DNA from: Eggerthellaceae bacterium | GTDB taxonomy: Bacteria; Actinomycetota; Coriobacteriia; Coriobacteriales; Eggerthellaceae | Assembly: GCA_015062605.1 (NCBI GenBank) | Contig: SUUI01000002.1 | Span: 124,001 to 188,000, forward strand | Direction: 5' to 3' | Length of the DNA stretch: 64,000 nucleotides | Shown here: positions 63,161-64,000 of the stretch, piece by piece | Position numbering within the stretch: position 1 is the stretch's first letter | How the letters are laid out: each line of letters begins with the position of its first letter | Translations under genes and position numbers: made by a program | The notes under the pieces: model-generated | The model's input: the letters and a program-made list of their open reading frames with translations, nothing else | Database searches by the model: none | What the model was told of the DNA's origin: nothing

Positions 63161-64000
63161 TTACATCCTCAACTTATTACGTATTTCGATGACACGCGCG
63201 ATAATGCGTGCGACCTCAACGTCAACTTCCCAGTGGTTCTTCTCGTACAGCTTCTTCCCATCGACCATCGTCATCAGGATATCGGACCCATTGCAGGTAT
63301 TCACGATGCTCTGCGCAGGATTGAGGTTAGACGATTGACCCGCACCCGAAAGATCGATGGCGATGATGTCGGCACGCTTGCCAATCTCGATGGAACCGAT
63401 GATGGCATCCATGCGCAAGGCTTGCGCGGCCCCGATTGTCGCCTGAGCAAGCATGTCCTCCGCCTCGACGAAGTCACCGACGTTGATGGAGCGCTGCAGA
63501 AGCGTTGCGAAACGGACCTCGCCAATCAAATCGGCAGACGAAAGAGCCGTCGAAGCAGCGGATCCGAAACCGAAGCGGATGCCTGCGCGGCGAAGCTCGC
63601 CCATCGGCGTCACGCCCATACCGAGCTGCGCAGCGCTGCGCGGGCATACCGCCACAGAGACATCGTATTCTTTGAGCTTCTTGATATCCTCTTCGTCCAC
63701 ATGGATACAATGGATCGCCATGACGTTGGAAGGCTCGAATGCGTCCCAATTGAGCGCATATCGTACTGGAGAACACCCAGCCGGCATCCACGGTGGCACT
63801 TCGACGAAGCCGATGCGATCCTCCATCTGATGCAGGGAGAGAGCATCGGAACCGTACCTCACGAAATTGTATTCCTCATGGCTCCCCGCCAAATGCATGG
63901 CAACGGGCAGATCCTCGGCTAGTGCTAACTCGGAAACGCGCGCATATACGAGAGGATGGCAGATATATGTGGGAGCAGGAGCGATGCCAGCGGTAACGCG
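63161..64000 (-). CDS. Amidohydrolase of the chlorohydrolase/deaminase family, N-terminal part outside window, active-site residues unusual
   Basis: The frame runs in from beyond 64000, so this is an edge truncation. About 280 residues are visible, with MHLAGSHEEYNF, IHCIHVDEED, SVAVCPRSAAQLGMGVTPM and the C-terminal IGKRADIIAIDLSG. In active members the motif is HLAE and the later metal ligand is GTD; here they read HLAG and GSA. This suggests a changed or lost catalytic function. The N-terminal HxH motif lies outside the window. Confidence 0.72.
   Translation of the reverse strand, partial: RVTAGIAPAPTYICHPLVYARVSELALAEDLPVAMHLAGSHEEYNFVRYGSDALSLHQMEDRIGFVEVPPWMPAGCSPVRYALNWDAFEPSNVMAIHCIHVDEEDIKKLKEYDVSVAVCPRSAAQLGMGVTPMGELRRAGIRFGFGSAASTALSSADLIGEVRFATLLQRSINVGDFVEAEDMLAQATIGAAQALRMDAIIGSIEIGKRADIIAIDLSGAGQSSNLNPAQSIVNTCNGSDILMTMVDGKKLYEKNHWEVDVEVARIIARVIEIRNKLRM

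Overview
The window is bacterial, gene-dense chromosome of moderately high G+C. Three things suggest a gut or oral anaerobe of the Coriobacteriia (Eggerthellaceae-like): the ribosomal and tRNA-amidation genes, the flavin/Fe-S oxidoreductases, and alanine-rich tails on ribosomal proteins. This placement is inferred from gene content and protein style, not from a database search.

Positions 1-19339, ribosomal block on the minus strand. In transcription order it reads rpsL-rpsG-fusA-rpsJ-rplC-rplD-rplW and a trigger-factor-like gene. About 7.4 kb of unrelated genes follow: an M20 dipeptidase, tgt, a zinc-ribbon protein, a rhomboid protease and an ATP-grasp-like protein. The block then resumes with rplB-rpsS-rplV-rpsC-rplP-rpmC-rpsQ-rplN-rplX-rplE-rpsN-rpsH-rplF-rplR-rpsE, which is cut by the window edge. 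The S10 operon is therefore split between rplW and rplB, and no tuf lies between fusA and rpsJ. A 25-bp sequence (22/25 identical) occurs upstream of both rpsL and rplB, which suggests related promoter or leader signals for the two halves.

Positions 19340-40900, housekeeping genes. These are rpmE with a long tail, an ArsC/Spx-like protein, lgt, a Cys-rich small protein, a NifU-like scaffold, trmO, an LCP-like protein with murA, tsf and rpsB, tal-rho-sppA-metG in one overlapping unit, gatC-gatA-gatB, a large membrane protein of unknown function, a Mn-type cation diffusion facilitator, and an OhrR-type regulator with a glutathione peroxidase.

Positions 41185-50803, transport and cobamide region. 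An NhaC antiporter converges on an apparently orphan cobalamin riboswitch, which has its own possible promoter and terminator. Upstream of the riboswitch on the same strand is a five-gene nucleotide-loop assembly operon: cobT, cobU, cobS, a CobU-like/CobC fusion, and a TIM-barrel protein that may be a CbiR-type cobamide-remodelling enzyme. A sodium:solute symporter gene is preceded by a structured leader ending in an intrinsic terminator, a candidate riboswitch of unrecognised class. An aldo/keto reductase with 4Fe-4S motifs follows it.

Positions 50895-64000. This part holds a multidomain flavin/Fe-S/FAD reductase, two convergent MFS transporters, the frameshifted remnant of an XRE-type regulator, a DUF2130 coiled-coil protein, groES-groEL under a CIRCE element, nadE, hypB-hypA, tatC-tatA/B, a small membrane protein, and a window-truncated amidohydrolase that appears to lack key active-site residues. 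I saw no rRNA, tRNA, CRISPR array or insertion sequence.
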